Origin: Actinomycetota bacterium
GTDB taxonomy: Bacteria > Actinomycetota > Humimicrobiia > Humimicrobiales > Humimicrobiaceae
Length of the DNA: 6,536 nt
Direction of reading: 5' to 3'
NCBI GenBank assembly: GCA_004376325.1
Contig: SOKC01000137.1
Coordinates: 1-6,536 of the forward strand
This document shows positions 4,603 through 6,536 of the stretch, in pieces. The number at the start of each line of letters is the position of its first letter. Position 1 is the first letter of the stretch. The position numbers and the translations under genes are program-made. Under the pieces are notes generated by a model, which saw only the letters and a program-made list of their open reading frames with translations, was not told where the DNA came from and did not search any database.

Positions 4603-6536
4603 ATGGCAAAAGCAGTAGGAATTGATCTTGGGACAACTAATTCGTGTATAGCAGTTATGGAAGGTGGTAAATCAACAGTTATAACTAATAGTGAGGGCGG
4701 AAGGACCACACCTTCTGTAGTAAGTATAACTAAAAAGGGAGAAAGGCTGGTAGGACAGTTAGCAAAAAGGCAGGCAGCCTTAAATCCTGAAAATACTGTC
4801 TATTCTATTAAAAGATTTATTGGCAGAAAGTATAGTGAAGTGGAAAGTGAAAGAAAGATAGTATCATATGATGTAAAAAAAGGTAGAAATGAGCTGGCTG
4901 AAGTGGAGATGGCAGGTAAAAGTCATACTCCTGAAGAGGTATCGTCTATGATACTGCAGAAATTAAAAACAGATGCAGAAAGTTATCTGGGAACCAAAAT
5001 CACAGATGCTGTAGTTACTGTTCCTGCATATTTTAATGATGCTCAGAGGCAGGCAACCAAAAACGCCGGGAAGATTGCAGGGCTTAATGTCCTGAGGATA
5101 ATCAATGAACCAACAGCTGCATCGTTGGCCTATGGACTTGAAAAAAAGAAAGAAGAGAAGATTTTAGTATTTGACCTGGGAGGTGGGACATTTGATGTTT
5201 CTGTACTGGAAGTTGGTGAAGGAGTGTTTGAAGTAAAAGCAAGTCATGGCGATATGCACCTGGGTGGAGATGATTATGATGATAGGATTATGAATTATGT
5301 TGCTGATGAATTTAAGAAAGGGCAGGGAATTGATTTAAGAAAAGATAAACAGGCCCTGCAGAGATTGATAGAAGCGTCGGAGAAGGCAAAAGTAGAATTA
5401 TCTACAGTTATGGAAACAAATATAAATCTTCCTTTTATTACAGCTGATGCCAATGGACCCAAGCATCTTGAAGTAAAGATAACCAGAGCCAGGTTTGAGC
5501 AGCTAACAGCAGATCTTACTGACAGGTGTAAGGAGCCTCTGGAGAAAGCCTTAGAAGAATCTGGTCTGAAGACTGCTGATTTGGATGAAGTGATACTTGT
5601 AGGTGGAGCAACCAGAATGCCGGTAATACAAAAGCTAGTAAAAGATTATACAGGAAAAGAGCCTCATAAGGGTGTAAATCCTGATGAAGTAGTTGCAGTA
5701 GGAGCAGCTATACAGGCCGGGGTGTTAAAAGGAGATGTAAAAGATATAGTGCTTCTGGATGTAACTCCCCTTTCTCTTGGTATTGAAACTTTAGGTGCGG
5801 TTATGACCAGGTTGATTGAAAAGAATACCACTATCCCTACCAAGAAGAGTGAGATATTTACCACTGCAGCTGATAACCAGACCAGTGTGGATATTCATGT
5901 CCTCCAGGGGGAACGGGATATGGCGAGAGATAATAAAACTATAGGAAGATTTAGATTGGATGGGATTCCACCTGCCCCCAGAGGAATTCCGCAGATAGAA
6001 GTAACGTTTGATATTGACGCAAATGGAATTGTAAATGTTACTGCTAAGGATACAGCTACAGGTAAGGAGCAGAAAATTACTATTACCGCGACATCACACC
6101 TGAGCGATGATGAAATTGAAAGAATGGTTAACGAAGCAAAAGAGCACGCAGAGGAAGATAAGAAGAAGCGTTCTCTTGTTGATGCAAAAAATAATGCTGA
6201 CGGTTTAATTTATTCTACAGAAAAGTTGATGAAAGAAGTTGGCAGCAAAGTTCCTGAGGATATGAAGAAGAATATCGAAGAGCAGGTTAAAGTTCTACAA
6301 AAGAGCCTGGAATCAGATAATGCTGACCAGATAAAGAAAGAGACAGAAAAATTGCAGAATCTGCAGAATGAGTTGTCACAGAAGCTCTATGCGCAGGCTG
6401 GGGCAGGTGCGGGTCCCGGCGCGGGACCAGGAGGCCCCGGAGCTGGAGCAACAGGAGGCAAGAAGGCAGGTGGCAAGCAGGGAGGTAATGGAGAAGAAGA
6501 AGTGATTGATGCCGAATTTGAAGCGAAAGATGATGA
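4603..6536 (+). CDS. dnaK: Molecular chaperone DnaK (Hsp70), C-terminal end cut by the window
   Basis: 644 codons are present, plus two bases of the next. The tail EEEVIDAEFEAKDD is the usual DnaK ending, so only one or a few residues are missing. DnaK is the cytoplasmic Hsp70 that binds exposed hydrophobic peptides in cycles of ATP hydrolysis driven by DnaJ and GrpE. ATPase domain: phosphate loop GIDLGTTNS (6-14), Lys70, VPAYFND (140-146), NEPTAA (168-173, Glu169) and DLGGGTFD (191-198, with the Thr196 phosphorylation/catalytic position). The interdomain linker is DIVLLDVTP (381-389). The substrate-binding beta domain follows to about 505, then the helical lid. Residues about 76-110 hold the extra segment that Bacillus-type DnaK lacks. 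Residues 599-630 form a Gly/Ala/Pro-rich linker, locally G+C-rich. No frame break was found on reading it through. It follows the HspR-like gene by 82 bases and is probably co-transcribed. No grpE or dnaJ is visible; any would be beyond the right edge. Confidence 0.98.
   Translation, partial: MAKAVGIDLGTTNSCIAVMEGGKSTVITNSEGGRTTPSVVSITKKGERLVGQLAKRQAALNPENTVYSIKRFIGRKYSEVESERKIVSYDVKKGRNELAEVEMAGKSHTPEEVSSMILQKLKTDAESYLGTKITDAVVTVPAYFNDAQRQATKNAGKIAGLNVLRIINEPTAASLAYGLEKKKEEKILVFDLGGGTFDVSVLEVGEGVFEVKASHGDMHLGGDDYDDRIMNYVADEFKKGQGIDLRKDKQALQRLIEASEKAKVELSTVMETNINLPFITADANGPKHLEVKITRARFEQLTADLTDRCKEPLEKALEESGLKTADLDEVILVGGATRMPVIQKLVKDYTGKEPHKGVNPDEVVAVGAAIQAGVLKGDVKDIVLLDVTPLSLGIETLGAVMTRLIEKNTTIPTKKSEIFTTAADNQTSVDIHVLQGERDMARDNKTIGRFRLDGIPPAPRGIPQIEVTFDIDANGIVNVTAKDTATGKEQKITITATSHLSDDEIERMVNEAKEHAEEDKKKRSLVDAKNNADGLIYSTEKLMKEVGSKVPEDMKKNIEEQVKVLQKSLESDNADQIKKETEKLQNLQNELSQKLYAQAGAGAGPGAGPGGPGAGATGGKKAGGKQGGNGEEEVIDAEFEAKDD

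Noticed and set aside
4491..4709. Minus-strand open frames antisense to dnaK (4491-4709 and 5664-5864)
   Set aside because: They are shadows of the strongly conserved dnaK reading frame, with no ribosome sites or recognisable products. The same holds for plus-strand frames inside the two ABC genes.
1..6536. CRISPR array, insertion sequence, tRNA or rRNA
   Set aside because: No regularly spaced repeats, transposase motifs, terminal inverted repeats, tRNA cloverleaf or rRNA-like sequence were seen on either strand.

Overview
The window is a stretch of AT-rich bacterial chromosome with two divergent gene blocks. The coding parts are visibly richer in G+C than the spacers, AGA/AGG and ATA codons are common, and the spacers are close to pure A/T. 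The DnaK near the right end carries the extra segment in its ATPase domain that Bacillus-type (Firmicutes) DnaK lacks. This points to a low-GC, probably anaerobic bacterium outside the classical Firmicutes. I cannot name a phylum from the sequence.

Left part (1-331): AT-rich, with no confident gene. A possible gene start on the minus strand (76 down to the window edge) and a short repeat/stem region downstream of the ABC genes are the only items seen.

Middle part (332-3968, minus strand): two tandem half-transporter genes 19 bases apart, reading leftward. Together they encode a heterodimeric type IV ABC exporter of the TM287/TM288, LmrCD and BmrCD kind. The first subunit (612 aa) has the degenerate ATP site: Asp in place of the catalytic Glu, and Ala in place of the last Walker A Gly. 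The second subunit (592 aa) has the intact Walker A and catalytic Glu but a variant LSVGQ signature. The first gene has no ATG, GTG or TTG at its proper 5' end. A strong Shine-Dalgarno sequence and a good promoter point to translation beginning at an ATC codon at 3968. The first in-frame ATG (3743) would delete the first two membrane helices.

Divergent control region (3969-4190): a leftward promoter (perfect TATAAT), an 18-base perfect palindrome, and one or two rightward promoters. The stronger rightward promoter (TTGACA, 17 bases, TAAAAT) is overlapped by a 24-base near-perfect inverted repeat, a candidate operator.

Right part (4191-6536, plus strand): a small MerR-family regulator resembling the heat-shock repressor HspR, then dnaK. 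DnaK is complete except for its last residue or residues, cut by the window edge. In known systems HspR represses dnaK using DnaK as co-repressor, so this pair probably forms a self-limiting stress circuit. The classical HspR operator (HAIR) is not present. AT-rich palindromes and a 13-base repeat shared between the control region and the dnaK leader are the candidate alternatives. No grpE or dnaJ is visible in the window.
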